64,000 nt of DNA from NCBI RefSeq assembly GCF_013334205.1, contig NZ_CP054424.1:1880001-1944000 (forward strand). The letters run 5' to 3'. A program made the position numbers and the translations under genes. A model generated the notes under the pieces. The model was given only the letters and a program-made list of their open reading frames with translations. It was not told the origin of the DNA and did no database searches. Within the stretch, counting starts at the first letter, position 1; each line of letters begins with the position of its first letter. Source of the DNA: Rhodoferax sp. BAB1. GTDB taxonomy: Bacteria; Pseudomonadota; Gammaproteobacteria; Burkholderiales; Burkholderiaceae_C. This document shows positions 28,102 through 37,839 of the stretch, in pieces.

Positions 28102-28689
28102 TCAGCTGGTCGGCGTGGCCGGGCTTGCAAGCAAGCCCGTCTCGCGTTCCAGCTGGGCGGCCACTTTGGGCTCGAACCCCTTGAGATGGCGAATGATCTT
28201 CACCGCCTCGTCGGGCTCTTGCCGGTCGACATGAACCCGCGCCAGCTGATACCAGCCGAACGGGCTCATGGGCTGCAGTTCCGTGTTCTTCTTGAGGGCC
28301 GCGACGGCTTCGTCAAAGCGGCGGGTCTGGATCAGGACCAGGGCCAGGCCGTACCAGGCGCGGTCCATCTTGGGGTCGATCCCGATGACGCGGCGAAAGG
28401 CCTCTTCGGCGCGCGCATGCTCACCGGCTTCCTCGAGCATGTAGCCCAGGTTGAACCAGGCGGCCAGGTTGTCGGCGTGGCGTGCCGCCAGCTGCTCCTG
28501 GGCGGCCAGGGCCTCGGCCTTGCGGCCCAGCTGGGCCAGCACGTGGGCCCGGCTGGCCAGGGCGTAGAAATTGTCGGGGCGCTGGACCAGCATCTGCTCG
28601 AAGCAGGCCAGTGCCTGCAGCTTCTGGTTGAACACCAGCAGCGCCATGGCCTGCAGCTTGAGGAAGAAGAAAGACAGGGTGGCGTTCAT
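28102..28689 (-). CDS. Tetratricopeptide-repeat protein
   Basis: A 195-residue protein made almost entirely of TPR repeats. Tandem helical pairs run from about residue 20 (LVFNQKLQALACFEQMLVQRPDN) through FYALASRAHVLAQLGRKAEAL, AAWFNLGYMLEEAGEHARAEEAF, AWYGLALVLIQTRRFDEAV and WYQLARVHVDRQEPDEAV. No catalytic motif. The ATG overlaps the stop of the small membrane-protein gene by four bases, so the two probably act together at the membrane. A 9-bp GC-rich inverted repeat (28120-28139) lies inside the 3' end of the gene. Function unknown. Confidence 0.85.
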   Translation of the reverse strand: MNATLSFFFLKLQAMALLVFNQKLQALACFEQMLVQRPDNFYALASRAHVLAQLGRKAEALAAQEQLAARHADNLAAWFNLGYMLEEAGEHARAEEAFRRVIGIDPKMDRAWYGLALVLIQTRRFDEAVAALKKNTELQPMSPFGWYQLARVHVDRQEPDEAVKIIRHLKGFEPKVAAQLERETGLLASPATPTS

Positions 28690-28982
28690 TTGCACAGCTC
28701 CACGCCGATCTGGATGCAGGTCTGGATCTTGTAGATCGTGGCACCCAGCCAGATGAAGAGCAGCAGGAAAAAGGCCACCAGCGGCACGTGGCGGTCCAGC
28801 ACCAGCTTGGGGGTCAGCAGCCGGGCTGCGGACACGAAGGGCCGGGTCATGATCTGCAGGATTTGATAGAACAGGTTTTGCTGCTTCTTGGCGCCGGCCA
28901 GCAGGCCCAGCAGCCACTGGCCCAGCAGGGCCAGGAGGGCGATTTCGGCAATCAGTTTGATGGTGGAAGCGACAGCGAGCAT
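28686..28982 (-). CDS. Small membrane protein, function unknown
   Basis: A 98-residue hydrophobic protein with two predicted membrane segments (IAEIALLALLGQWLLGLLAGA and VPLVAFFLLLFIWLGATIY). A central amphipathic stretch follows the first (YQILQIMTRPFVSAARLLTPKLVLD). It is translationally coupled to the TPR gene by a four-base overlap. I do not recognise a named family. The pair may form a membrane scaffold, which is only a guess. Confidence 0.8.
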   Translation of the reverse strand: MLAVASTIKLIAEIALLALLGQWLLGLLAGAKKQQNLFYQILQIMTRPFVSAARLLTPKLVLDRHVPLVAFFLLLFIWLGATIYKIQTCIQIGVELCK

Positions 28983-29101
28983 GTAGACCTATTCGTACGG
29001 TTGAGCGCATTGTGTGGTTGGCACTTACCTGTTTCTTACAAGGCACGTAGAAACACGCATCTGCGCTGGCAAACCCTGTCAGGGTTTTCCCGAGGCGCAT
29101 G

Positions 29102-29137
29102 AAAAAACGGGCCGCCCCGAGGAGGAACGGCCCGTTT
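29102..29137 (-). terminator. Terminator of ppsA
   Basis: On the minus strand AAACGGGCCG pairs with CGGCCCGTTT around a 13-base loop and is followed by a T run. It lies 44 bases past the ppsA stop. Confidence 0.85.
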
Positions 29138-29180
29138 CGCGGGGTGCCAGCTGATGCCTGGCCCCGTCAGCGCTGATGAG

Positions 29181-31571
29181 TTACTCGGCCAGTTTCTTCC
29201 AGGTCTCGACCACGGAATCGGGGTTGAGCGAGAGCGAGGTGATGCCCTGCTCGACCAGCCACTTGGCGAAGTCGGGGTGGTCGCTGGGGCCCTGGCCACA
29301 GATGCCCACGTACTTGTTCTGCTTGCGGCAGGCCGTGATGGCGCGCGCCACCATGGCTTCCACGGCGGGGTCGCGCTCGTCGAAATCGGCGGCCAGCAGT
29401 TCCATGCCGGAGTCGCGGTCCAGGCCCAGGGTGAGCTGGGTCAGGTCGTTGGAGCCGATGGAGAAGCCGTCGAAGAACTCGAGGAACTCGTCGGCCAGGA
29501 TGGCGTTGCTCGGCACCTCGCACATCATGACGATCTTCAGGCCGTTCTCGCCGCGCTTGAGCCCATGCTTGCCCAGCAGGTCGATCACCTTCTTGGCCTG
29601 GCCCAGGGTGCGCACGAAGGGCACCATGAGTTCGACGTTGGTCAGGCCCATCTCCTCGCGCACACGCTTCATGGCTTCGCATTCCATGGCGAAGGCGCCG
29701 GCAAAGTCGGCGCTCAGGTAACGCGCCGCACCGCGGAAGCCCAGCATGGGGTTCTCTTCCTCGGGTTCGTAGCGGCTGCCGCCGATGAGCTTGCGGTACT
29801 CGTTGCTCTTGAAGTCCGACAGGCGCACGATCACCGGCTTGGGCCAGAAGGCCGCGGCAATGGTGGCCACGCCCTCGGCGACCTTGTCCACGTAGAAAGC
29901 GCGCGGCGAGGCGTGGCCACGGGCCACGGACTCGACGGCCTTCTTGAGGTCGGCGTCGATGTTCGGGTACTCCAGAATGGCCTTGGGGTGCACGCCGATG
30001 TTGTTGTTGATGATGAACTCCAGGCGCGCCAGGCCCACGCCATGGTTGGGCAGCTGGGCGAAGTCGAAGGCCAGCTGCGGGTTGCCGATGTTCATGGTGA
30101 TCTTGACGTCGATCTCGGGCATGGTGCCGCGCTGGACTTCGGTCACTTCCATCTCGAGCAGGCCGTCGTAGATATGGCCGGTGTCGCCCTCGGCGCAGCT
30201 GACCGTCACCAGGGTGCCGTCCTTGAGCGTCTCGGTGGCATCGCCGCAGCCGACCACGGCCGGGATGCCCAGTTCGCGCGCGATGATGGCCGCGTGGCAG
30301 GTGCGGCCACCGCGGTTGGTGACGATGGCGCTGGCGCGCTTCATCACCGGCTCCCAGTTGGGGTCGGTCATGTCGGTCACCAGCACGTCGCCGGGCTGGA
30401 CCTTGTCCATCTCGCTGATGTTGTGCACCAGGCGCACCGGGCCGGTGCCGATCTTCTGGCCGATGGCGCGGCCTTCGGCCAGCACGGCACTCTGGCCCTT
30501 GAGCTTGTAACGCATCTCGGCGGTGCCAGCGGCCTGGCTCTTCACGGTCTCGGGGCGGGCCTGCAGGATATAGAGCTGGCCGTCGGTGCCGTCCTTGCCC
30601 CACTCGATGTCCATGGGGCGGCCGTAGTGCTGCTCGATCACCAGGGCGTATTTGGCCAGCTGCTCGACGTCGGCGTCGCTCAGGGAGTAGCGGTTGCGCT
30701 GCTCGGTGGGCACGTCGATGGTCTTGACCAGTTTGCCGCCGGCCTTCTTTTCCTCCGGGGTGGAGAAGACCATCTGGATCAGCTTGGAGCCCAGGTTGCG
30801 ACGCACCACGGCGCGCTTGCCGGCCTTGAGCATGGGCTTGTGCACGTAGAACTCGTCGGGGTTCACGGCGCCCTGCACCACGGTCTCGCCCAGGCCGTAA
30901 CTGGCGGTGATGAAGACCACGTCCTCGAAACCGGACTCCGTGTCGATGGTGAACATCACGCCGGCGGCGCCGAGATCCGAGCGCACCATGCGCTGCACGC
31001 CGGCCGACAGGGCCACATCGGCGTGGGCAAAACCCTTGTGCACGCGGTAGCTGATGGCGCGGTCGTTGTAGAGGGAGGCGAAGACCTCCTTCATCTTGTG
31101 CAGCACTTCATCGATGCCGTGCACGTTCAGGAAGGTCTCCTGCTGGCCGGCAAAGGAGGCGTCAGGCAGGTCTTCGGCGGTGGCCGAGGAACGCACGGCG
31201 AAGGTAGCCTGCGGGTTGCCGGCGGACAGCTTGGCGTAGTCCTCGCGGATGGCCTTTTCCAGGTCGGCCGGGAAAGGCTGGGCCTCGACCATGGCGCGGA
31301 TCTCGGCGCCGACCGTGGCCAGGGCGCGCACGTCCTCGGTGTCCAGGGTGTCGAGCTTGGCGTTGATGCGGTCGGCCAGGCCGCCGTGCTTGAGAAACTC
31401 GCGGAAGGCGTGGGCCGTGGTGGCAAAGCCGGTGGGCACGCGCACGCCCTGGGGCAGCTGCGAGATCATTTCGCCGAGGCTGGCGTTCTTGCCGCCTACC
31501 GCCTCGACATCGGTCATTCTCAGGTTTTCAAACGGTACGACCAGGGCGGTCGGGCTGAAAAGTGCAGACAT
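29181..31571 (-). CDS. ppsA: Phosphoenolpyruvate synthase
   Basis: A 796-residue enzyme converting pyruvate and ATP to PEP, AMP and phosphate, needed for growth on pyruvate, lactate or acetate. N-terminal nucleotide-binding domain begins [25 protein letters not shown]. The central phosphohistidine domain has [23 protein letters not shown] with the swivelling His. The C-terminal PEP-binding barrel includes [24 protein letters not shown] and ends at [20 protein letters not shown]. Its regulator PpsR is divergent just upstream. The nearby acetate-type symporter fits a gluconeogenic role. Confidence 0.98.
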   Translation of the reverse strand: MSALFSPTALVVPFENLRMTDVEAVGGKNASLGEMISQLPQGVRVPTGFATTAHAFREFLKHGGLADRINAKLDTLDTEDVRALATVGAEIRAMVEAQPFPADLEKAIREDYAKLSAGNPQATFAVRSSATAEDLPDASFAGQQETFLNVHGIDEVLHKMKEVFASLYNDRAISYRVHKGFAHADVALSAGVQRMVRSDLGAAGVMFTIDTESGFEDVVFITASYGLGETVVQGAVNPDEFYVHKPMLKAGKRAVVRRNLGSKLIQMVFSTPEEKKAGGKLVKTIDVPTEQRNRYSLSDADVEQLAKYALVIEQHYGRPMDIEWGKDGTDGQLYILQARPETVKSQAAGTAEMRYKLKGQSAVLAEGRAIGQKIGTGPVRLVHNISEMDKVQPGDVLVTDMTDPNWEPVMKRASAIVTNRGGRTCHAAIIARELGIPAVVGCGDATETLKDGTLVTVSCAEGDTGHIYDGLLEMEVTEVQRGTMPEIDVKITMNIGNPQLAFDFAQLPNHGVGLARLEFIINNNIGVHPKAILEYPNIDADLKKAVESVARGHASPRAFYVDKVAEGVATIAAAFWPKPVIVRLSDFKSNEYRKLIGGSRYEPEEENPMLGFRGAARYLSADFAGAFAMECEAMKRVREEMGLTNVELMVPFVRTLGQAKKVIDLLGKHGLKRGENGLKIVMMCEVPSNAILADEFLEFFDGFSIGSNDLTQLTLGLDRDSGMELLAADFDERDPAVEAMVARAITACRKQNKYVGICGQGPSDHPDFAKWLVEQGITSLSLNPDSVVETWKKLAE

Positions 31572-31611
31572 GGGAAAGCTCCAGAGTTTAAAAACCGGTT
31601 TGCGCCCGAGA

Positions 31612-31632
31612 TCAGCACATGAGATGTGCTGA
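31612..31632. promoter_or_regulatory. Perfect 9-bp palindrome in the ppsA-ppsR spacer
   Basis: TCAGCACAT-GAG-ATGTGCTGA lies 41-61 bases upstream of the ppsA ATG within the 223-base divergent spacer. Position suits an operator or a hairpin in the 5' leader. No binding protein can be assigned from sequence. Confidence 0.45.
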
Positions 31633-31794
31633 CTGCGCCCATGCCAACGGCCAGCCTTTGCTCTTTTTCTGGTGGGGCGCTGCGTTGCATGGAAGAATCT
31701 ATGGGTGGATGCGCGATTTTATTCCCCTCCGACGTAAATCATGCTGTTTTTGCATGTAACTCGATAACAATTTCCTGGCGCCAGCCTCTACACC

Positions 31795-32616
31795 ATGCCC
31801 AATCGCACCGTTTTCTTCATTTCCGATGGCACCGGCATCACGGCCGAGACCTTTGGCAATGCCATCCTGGCCCAGTTCGAGGTCGACCTGCACCACGTGC
31901 GCCTGCCCTTCATCGATACCGTGGACAAGGCCCACCAGGCGGTGCGCCAGATCAACCACACGGCCGAAGTCGAAGGCAAAAAACCCATCGTCTTCACCAC
32001 CCTGGCCAACGAGGAGGTGCACCAGATCATCAATGAGGGCTGCCAGGGCATGTTGCTGGACATGTTCGGCACCTTCGTGAACCCGCTGGAAGACGAGCTG
32101 GGCATCAAGTCGCACCACCGCATCGGCCGCTTCAGCGACGTGAGCAAGAGCCAGGCCTACCACGACCGCATCGAGGCCATCAACTTCTCGCTGGCGCACG
32201 ACGACGGCCAGTCCAACCGCGACCTGGCCAGCTCCGACGTGATCCTGGTCGGCGTGAGCCGTAGCGGCAAGACACCGACTTCGCTTTACCTGGCCATGCA
32301 GTACGGCCTGAAGGCCTCCAACTACCCGCTGATCCCGGAAGATTTCGAGCGCCAGCACCTGCCGCCCGCCCTGGCCCCGCACAAGGCCAAGATCTTCGGC
32401 CTGACCATCAACCCGGATCGCCTGAGCGAGATTCGCAACGAGCGCCGACCCAACTCCAAGTACGCCTCGCTGGAGAACTGCCGCATGGAAGTGGCGGCCG
32501 CCGAATCCATGATGCGGCGCGCCGGCATCCGCTGGCTCTCGACGACGACCAAGTCGATCGAGGAGATCGCCACCACCATCCTGCAGGAGATCCGGCCCGA
32601 GCGGCTGAGCTACTGA
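31795..32616 (+). CDS. ppsR: PEP synthase regulatory protein (bifunctional kinase/pyrophosphorylase)
   Basis: A 273-residue DUF299 protein that inactivates PEP synthase by ADP-dependent phosphorylation of a Thr next to the catalytic His and reactivates it by phosphate-dependent pyrophosphorolysis. The start RTVFFISDGTGITAETFGNA and the P-loop VGVSRSGKTPTSLYLA (about residues 151-166) are diagnostic. It is divergent from ppsA across a 223-base region, the common arrangement. A short terminator-like hairpin follows. Confidence 0.96.
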   Translation: MPNRTVFFISDGTGITAETFGNAILAQFEVDLHHVRLPFIDTVDKAHQAVRQINHTAEVEGKKPIVFTTLANEEVHQIINEGCQGMLLDMFGTFVNPLEDELGIKSHHRIGRFSDVSKSQAYHDRIEAINFSLAHDDGQSNRDLASSDVILVGVSRSGKTPTSLYLAMQYGLKASNYPLIPEDFERQHLPPALAPHKAKIFGLTINPDRLSEIRNERRPNSKYASLENCRMEVAAAESMMRRAGIRWLSTTTKSIEEIATTILQEIRPERLSY

Positions 32617-32636
32617 GTCTCTGGACAGGACACCCA

Positions 32637-32662
32637 GACCGGCCACAGCGGTCGGTTTTTTT
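32637..32662 (+). terminator. Short hairpin terminator after ppsR
   Basis: A 5-bp stem GACCG / CGGTC followed by GG and a run of seven T, 20 bases after ppsR. The stem is short, but the T run is clear. Confidence 0.6.
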
Positions 32663-32678
32663 GCGTCTTTATACAGAT

Positions 32679-32710
32679 GACAATAATAATGATTCGCATT
32701 TATGTATAAT
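32679..32710 (+). promoter_or_regulatory. Fur box and -10 of the siderophore-receptor promoter
   Basis: GACAATAATAATGATTCGC (32679-32697) matches 14 of 19 bases of the GATAATGATAATCATTATC Fur consensus. A perfect TATAAT follows at 32705-32710, so bound Fur would cover the -35 region. The TonB receptor gene starts 97 bases further on. Confidence 0.8.
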
Positions 32711-32806
32711 TTGTAAATCCTTTCCAGCAAGCCACGCCGCCGACCCGCCAGGTCCGGAACCGGTAGTAGCCAGCCATCTTCACCACCCACAAGAGGCGCT
32801 ACCACC

Positions 32807-35116
32807 ATGTCCCAACGGCAACCCCGCAACAAGAAAACCATCCCCGTGCGCCTGAAGCGCACCGCCCCCCAGCCGCTGGCCTGCGCCGCCCTGCTGCCCC
32901 TGGGCGCCATGCTGCTGGCCGGCTCCATGAGCGCCATGGCCCAGACGGGCGAACCGGACAGCAAGACGCTGGGCACGGTGGTCGTCAAGGAAAAGGCCGA
33001 AGCGCCCGAGGGCAAGGATGCGTATCGCGCCTCGGAAACCGGCATCGGCAAGGGGCGCCAGCAATTGCGCGATATCCCGCAGTCGGTCACCGTCGTGACG
33101 GAAAAACTGATCGACGACCGCAACCTCGACACCGTCAAGGAGGCCCTGAAAAACACCGCCGGCATCAGCTTCCTGGCGGCCGAGGGGGGCGAGGAAGACA
33201 TCCGCCTGCGCGGCTTCTCGCTGCAGGGCACGGGCGACGTCTTCGTCGACGGCCTGCGCGATCCGGCTTTCTACGACCGCGACACCTTCAACCTCGACCG
33301 CCTGGAAGTGCTGCGCGGCTCGGCCTCCATGCTGTTCGGTCGCGGCTCCACCGGCGGCGCCGTCAACCAGGTCAACAAGGTGCCGCGCCTGATCGATGAA
33401 CACCAGGTTGACGTCACCGTCGGCAATTACAACTACCGGCGCGTCGTCGGCGACTTCAACCTCAAGACCGACGACAGCGCCGCCCTGCGCCTGAACGTCA
33501 TGGACACCCAGGCCGACAACAACGGGGCGGGCAGCAGCATCGACAAGCAGGGCATCGCCGGCACCTACCGCTGGGGCATCGGTGAGCGTGACGAATTCTC
33601 GGCCGGTTTCTACCACCTGGACAACAACAACGGCATGAACTACGGCATGCCCTGGATCCGCCCCTCAGCCAGCTCCCCGGCCTCGGATACCACCATGCTG
33701 CCCATTCCCTCCGACCGCTACTACGGCATGGCGAGCGACTACAACAAGGGCACGGCCAGCTACGCCACCCTCACGCACCTGCATCGCTTCGACGACGACA
33801 GCGAACTCAAGACGCAAGTGCGCAAGGGTGCCTACACCCGCGATCAGCGTGCCGGCACGGTCCGCTTTGCCAATGCCGCCAGCCAGCCGACCGGCGTTGC
33901 CGTCAGCCTGGACACCTTCGGACCGAACACCGTCCTGACCCGCGGCACCCAGCTCAAGATCCAGGACATGAACAACCTGCACGCGCAGAGCGACTACAGC
34001 ACCAAGTTCGAAGCGCTGGGTTACCGGCATGAGCTGGTCACGGGCGTCGATGTGGCGGTGGAGAACCGCAGCGTGTACGGCGCCCGCACTGCGGCCCAGG
34101 GGGGTGTCACCCTGACCAAGCCCAACACCACCGTGGGCACGCCGGATGACGGCGCCAGCGTGGACGAGGGTTCGCGCATCCTGCGCAAGACCAACCGGTA
34201 CGAAGCCACCGGCTGGGGCGCCTATGTGCAGGACCTGGTCCAGGTCGCCCCGAAGTGGAAGGCCCTGGCCGGTCTGCGCTACGACCATCTGGTGGGCAAC
34301 TACGACGCCTACAGCATTCCCAACAACGCGGCCGGACCGGAAACGAAAAGCAGCTACCAGATGACCGTCTCCGCCTGGAGCGCGCGCCTGGGCGCCCTCT
34401 TCCAGCCCGATGCGCTGAGCTCCTACCACGTCTCCGCCGGCAATTCCTACAACGTGTCCGGCGAAGCCTACTCGCTGAGCCCCGGCAATACCGAGCTGCC
34501 ACCCGAGGAGAGCTACAACTTCGAGGTCGGCGCCAGGCTGGATTCAGCCGACAAACGCTTCACCACCCGGCTGGCCGCCTTCCACACCGTCAAGCTGCTG
34601 GAGCGCAACACCGACCCGCTGGTGACGGGTGTGGTTGCCCTGTCGGGCCGGCGCCACGTCACGGGCCTGGAGATCGACGTGAGCGGCCGCCTTAGCCCGA
34701 AGTGGGAAGTGTTCGGCTCTTTCATGTGGCTGCCGGATGCCAATGTGGATGAAGCGGCGCCCTGCCCCGCCACGGGCGGATGCACCCAGTCCGGCGAACT
34801 GGCGGGCGCCCGGCCCTCGCTCACCCCGCTCTACTCCGGCACGCTGTGGAACACCTACCAGCTGACCCAGCCGCTGCGCCTGGGCGCCGGCATCAACTTC
34901 CGCGGCGAGCAGACCCCCAACCGCAACCCGGGCTGGAAAGTCCCGGGCTATGAAACCCTGGATCTGATGGCCGAGTACCGGTTCAGCGAGCGCTACACGC
35001 TGAAAGGCAACATCAACAACGCCACCGATGTGCGTTATGCCGACCAGCTCTACAGCGGCCACTACATCCCCGGGGCCGCCCGGACCCTCCAGCTCACGCT
35101 GTCCATCAAGATCTGA
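32807..35116 (+). CDS. TonB-dependent catecholate-type siderophore receptor (Fiu-like)
   Basis: A 769-residue outer-membrane receptor for ferric siderophores. A long signal sequence ends near SMSAMAQ. The TonB box region and plug follow ([78 protein letters not shown]), then a 22-strand barrel ending in the terminal Ile of LTLSIKI. The plug wording is close to Fiu-type receptors, and the next gene is PiuC, which typically accompanies them. Expression is probably Fur-repressed from the box upstream. Exact siderophore unknown. Confidence 0.92.
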   Translation: MSQRQPRNKKTIPVRLKRTAPQPLACAALLPLGAMLLAGSMSAMAQTGEPDSKTLGTVVVKEKAEAPEGKDAYRASETGIGKGRQQLRDIPQSVTVVTEKLIDDRNLDTVKEALKNTAGISFLAAEGGEEDIRLRGFSLQGTGDVFVDGLRDPAFYDRDTFNLDRLEVLRGSASMLFGRGSTGGAVNQVNKVPRLIDEHQVDVTVGNYNYRRVVGDFNLKTDDSAALRLNVMDTQADNNGAGSSIDKQGIAGTYRWGIGERDEFSAGFYHLDNNNGMNYGMPWIRPSASSPASDTTMLPIPSDRYYGMASDYNKGTASYATLTHLHRFDDDSELKTQVRKGAYTRDQRAGTVRFANAASQPTGVAVSLDTFGPNTVLTRGTQLKIQDMNNLHAQSDYSTKFEALGYRHELVTGVDVAVENRSVYGARTAAQGGVTLTKPNTTVGTPDDGASVDEGSRILRKTNRYEATGWGAYVQDLVQVAPKWKALAGLRYDHLVGNYDAYSIPNNAAGPETKSSYQMTVSAWSARLGALFQPDALSSYHVSAGNSYNVSGEAYSLSPGNTELPPEESYNFEVGARLDSADKRFTTRLAAFHTVKLLERNTDPLVTGVVALSGRRHVTGLEIDVSGRLSPKWEVFGSFMWLPDANVDEAAPCPATGGCTQSGELAGARPSLTPLYSGTLWNTYQLTQPLRLGAGINFRGEQTPNRNPGWKVPGYETLDLMAEYRFSERYTLKGNINNATDVRYADQLYSGHYIPGAARTLQLTLSIKI

Positions 35117-35166
35117 CACGAACCCCGGCCGGCCCTGGCAAGGCCGGCCGCATTCCACCACCCACC

Positions 35167-35850
35167 ATGCTGCTGCACATCCCCGACATCCTCAACACCC
35201 AGGAACTGCGGCGCGCCCGCGAACTGCTGGCCGGCGCGGCCTGGGACGACGGCAAGCAGAGTGCCGGTGTGCAGGCAGCGCAAGTTAAAAACAACGAGCA
35301 GCTCCCGCACGACTGCGAGGCGGCTCGCGAGATCCGCACCCTGGTGCTGCGCGGGCTGGACCGCAGCCCGGCCTTCTTCTCGGCTGCGCTGCCCAAAAAG
35401 GTGTTCACGCCACGCATCAACCGCTATGGCGGCAGCAGCAACCACTACGGCCGGCACATCGACAACGCCATCCGCGCGCTGCCCGACAGCGGCCAGCGCG
35501 TGCGCACCGACATTTCCTGCACGGTCTTCCTCGCCGAGCCCGACGAGTACGAAGGCGGCGAACTGTGCATCAGCGACACCTTTGGTGACCAGGCCGTCAA
35601 GCTGCCAGCCGGGCACATGGTGCTCTACCCCGGCACCAGCCTGCACGAGGTGCGGCCCGTCACGCGTGGCCAGCGCCTGGCCTGTTTTTTCTGGATCGAG
35701 AGCATGGTGCGCAGCGACGAGCAGCGACGCCTGCTCTACGAACTGGACATGAACCTGCTGCGCCTGCGCCAGCAGCACGGTGAGAACGCCGAGACCACGG
35801 CGCTGACCGGCACCTATCACAACCTCCTGCGCATGTGGTCCGACACATGA
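35167..35850 (+). CDS. piuC: Fe(II)/2-oxoglutarate-dependent hydroxylase PiuC (PKHX type)
   Basis: A 227-residue 2OG-Fe(II) oxygenase of the PiuC/YbiX family. It begins [14 protein letters not shown]. The metal-binding triad is visible as [10 protein letters not shown] (His-x-Asp) and the distal His in SLHEVRPV, with the 2OG-binding Arg a few residues later. Family members sit beside Fiu/PiuA catechol receptors and are iron-regulated; the physiological substrate is not established. It lies 50 bases after the receptor, and its stop overlaps the next gene's ATG. Confidence 0.93.
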   Translation: MLLHIPDILNTQELRRARELLAGAAWDDGKQSAGVQAAQVKNNEQLPHDCEAAREIRTLVLRGLDRSPAFFSAALPKKVFTPRINRYGGSSNHYGRHIDNAIRALPDSGQRVRTDISCTVFLAEPDEYEGGELCISDTFGDQAVKLPAGHMVLYPGTSLHEVRPVTRGQRLACFFWIESMVRSDEQRRLLYELDMNLLRLRQQHGENAETTALTGTYHNLLRMWSDT

Positions 35851-37004
35851 GCGCCCTTCCTGCACTGGCCAGCGTGCCCGCGGGCCTGGTCAACCTGGCC
35901 GACCACGAGGCACAGGCCCGCACGCGGCTGGACGGGAACGCCTGGGCCTATTTCAGCGGCGGTGCCGCCGACGAACTCACACTGGCGGCCAACCGCCACG
36001 GCTGGGATACGCTGCAGTTGCTGCCGCGCGTGCTGCAGCCCCTGAGCGGTGGCCACACCCGCGTGCAACTGCTGGGCCGCAACCTGGCCCACCCCATCCT
36101 GCTGGCACCGGTGGCCTTCCAGCGCATGGCGCATCCGGATGGCGAACTCGCCACGGCCCATGCGGCGGCCGCACTCGGTGCAGGCCTGGTGCTCAGCACG
36201 CAATCCAGCATCGCGCTGGAAACCGTGGCCCAGGCGGTGCTGGACGAGCCGGGGCGCGGCCCCTTGTGGTTCCAGCTTTACCTGCAGGAGGACCGGGCTT
36301 GCACGCTCGATCTGGTACAGCGCGCCGAGGCGGCAGGCTACGAGGCACTGGTCCTCACCGTGGATGCGCCCGTCCACGGCGCGCGTGACCGCGAACGGCG
36401 CGCCGGCTTCACCCTGCCGGTGGGGGTGCGGGCCGTCAACCTGGAGGGCTGGCCGCCGGCCTTCTTGCCCAAACTCCAGCCCGGACAGAGCGCCCTCTTC
36501 GACGGCTTGCTGCGCCGGGCCCCGACCTGGGACGATGTGAGCTGGCTGCAGACACAGACACGCCTGCCCATCCTGCTCAAGGGCGTGCTGCACCCCGAAG
36601 ACGCGCGCCAGGCGGCTGGCCTGAACGTCGCCGGTCTCGTGATTTCGAACCATGGTGGCCGCACGCTGGACACCACGCCGGCCACCGCGGCCGTGCTGCC
36701 CCGGATCGCTGACGCGCTGGGCGGAGCCCTGCCCCTGCTGGTGGATGGTGGCATCCGGCGCGGCACCGATGTGCTCAAGGCCCTGGCCCTGGGTGCCTCG
36801 GCCGTGCTGGTCGGGCGACCCTATGTCTACGGCCTGGCCAACGCCGGCGCCATGGGTGTGGCCCATGTGCTGCGCCTGCTGCGCGACGAACTCGAAATCG
36901 CCATGGCCCTGTGTGGCTGCCGCGAACTGGCGCAGATCAGCCGGGATGTGCTGTGGGATCCCACTTTGTCAAAGAATTCGACAGCGTCACATCAATACGA
37001 ATAA
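35847..37004 (+). CDS. FMN-dependent alpha-hydroxy acid oxidase
   Basis: A 385-residue flavoprotein of the lactate/glycolate oxidase and L-lactate dehydrogenase family. Expected FMN-site blocks are present: [63 protein letters not shown] and [10 protein letters not shown]. The catalytic His and Arg are in [10 protein letters not shown] and the phosphate-binding block is [19 protein letters not shown]. Its ATG overlaps the piuC stop (ATGA), so it is in the iron-regulated operon, an unusual place for such an enzyme. Its last codons overlap the Fur box before tonB. Confidence 0.88.
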   Translation: MSALPALASVPAGLVNLADHEAQARTRLDGNAWAYFSGGAADELTLAANRHGWDTLQLLPRVLQPLSGGHTRVQLLGRNLAHPILLAPVAFQRMAHPDGELATAHAAAALGAGLVLSTQSSIALETVAQAVLDEPGRGPLWFQLYLQEDRACTLDLVQRAEAAGYEALVLTVDAPVHGARDRERRAGFTLPVGVRAVNLEGWPPAFLPKLQPGQSALFDGLLRRAPTWDDVSWLQTQTRLPILLKGVLHPEDARQAAGLNVAGLVISNHGGRTLDTTPATAAVLPRIADALGGALPLLVDGGIRRGTDVLKALALGASAVLVGRPYVYGLANAGAMGVAHVLRLLRDELEIAMALCGCRELAQISRDVLWDPTLSKNSTASHQYE

Positions 37005-37018
37005 TTCTCATTTATAAT
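36994..37018 (+). promoter_or_regulatory. Fur-box-like site and -10 before the tonB operon
   Basis: AATACGAATAATTCTCATT (36994-37012) resembles Fur boxes and runs straight into a perfect TATAAT (37013-37018). It overlaps the last codons of the oxidase gene. It matches 11 of 19 consensus bases, weaker than the receptor box. Confidence 0.65.
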
Positions 37019-37028
37019 CTTTCCCATC

Positions 37029-37103
37029 ATGTCCTTCCTGATGATCCTTCTGGGCAGCCTGGTGCTGGTGACACTGGCCAGTTGCTGGATCTTCCGGAAA
37101 TAG
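37029..37103 (+). CDS. Possible 24-residue membrane peptide
   Basis: ATG 37029 opens a 24-codon frame ending TAG 37103. The peptide starts MSFLMILLGSLVLV and ends FRK, giving one hydrophobic helix with a basic C-terminal end. It lies 31 bases before tonB. The ATG is only 11 bases past the TATAAT, so the mRNA would be nearly leaderless, and there is no ribosome-binding site. It may be a real small protein accompanying TonB-ExbBD or a chance frame; composition favours the former, context does not decide. Confidence 0.4.
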   Translation: MSFLMILLGSLVLVTLASCWIFRK

Positions 37104-37134
37104 AGACGCCGGCCCATCGGCCGCCCCCGACAAT

Positions 37135-37818
37135 ATGAGCCTGACCCTGCCCCACCCGCCCGCTGCCTACATGAACCGCCGCCTGCTCATTGCCACCAGC
37201 GTGGTCCTGCTGCACGTCGCCGTGCTGTGGGCGCTGCAGTCGGGCCTGATGCGCCGCGCGGTGGAGATCATCATCCCGGGCGAGATCCTCAGCGAGTTCA
37301 TCAGCCAGCCCGCCCCGCCGGCGCCGCAGCCGCAGACACCGGTCGCCCCCAAGCCGCTGAAGCAGGAGGCCAGGCCCGAGCTCAAGGTGGCGCCAACGCC
37401 ACCACTGCCCACACCCAGCCCCGAGCCGGCGCCCGTCATGGCCCCCGCGGCACCGGTCCCGGCGCCAGCAGCCCCGGAGGCCATCGCTGCCACCACCGTG
37501 GCCCCCGCGCCCGCCGCCCCGCCGGCACCGGCACGCATCGAGCTGCCCTCCAGCGATGCGGCCTACCTGAACAATCCCAAGCCGGCCTACCCGGCGCTGA
37601 GCCGGCGTCTGGGCGAACAGGGCAAGGTGGTGGTGCGCGTGCTGATCGGCGTCGACGGCACCGCCCAGCAGGCCGAGATCCGCAGCTCCAGCGGTTACGG
37701 CCGGCTGGACCAGGCGGCCCTGGCCACGGTGCGCAGCTGGCGCTACGTGCCGGGCAAACGCAACGGCATGGCCGAGGCCATGTGGTTCAACGTGCCCATC
37801 AATTTCGTGCTCGAATAA
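37135..37818 (+). CDS. tonB: Energy transducer TonB
   Basis: A 227-residue protein that spans the periplasm and passes proton-motive energy from ExbB-ExbD to outer-membrane receptors. It has an N-terminal anchor (LLIATSVVLLHVAVLWAL), a Pro/Ala-rich spacer of about 95 residues and the C-terminal TonB domain (NPKPAYPALSRRLGEQGKVVVRVLIGVDG through SWRYVPGKRNG and NVPINFVLE). An internal Met at 37171 is an alternative start. First main gene of tonB-exbB-exbD-hemP under a Fur-type promoter. Confidence 0.95.
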   Translation: MSLTLPHPPAAYMNRRLLIATSVVLLHVAVLWALQSGLMRRAVEIIIPGEILSEFISQPAPPAPQPQTPVAPKPLKQEARPELKVAPTPPLPTPSPEPAPVMAPAAPVPAPAAPEAIAATTVAPAPAAPPAPARIELPSSDAAYLNNPKPAYPALSRRLGEQGKVVVRVLIGVDGTAQQAEIRSSSGYGRLDQAALATVRSWRYVPGKRNGMAEAMWFNVPINFVLE

Positions 37819-37839
37819 TTTTTTCTTCCGGAGTCTTTT

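Noticed and set aside
28120..28139. Terminator at the 3' end of the TPR gene
   Set aside because: The 9-bp repeat has only a two-base loop, lies within coding sequence and has no T run.
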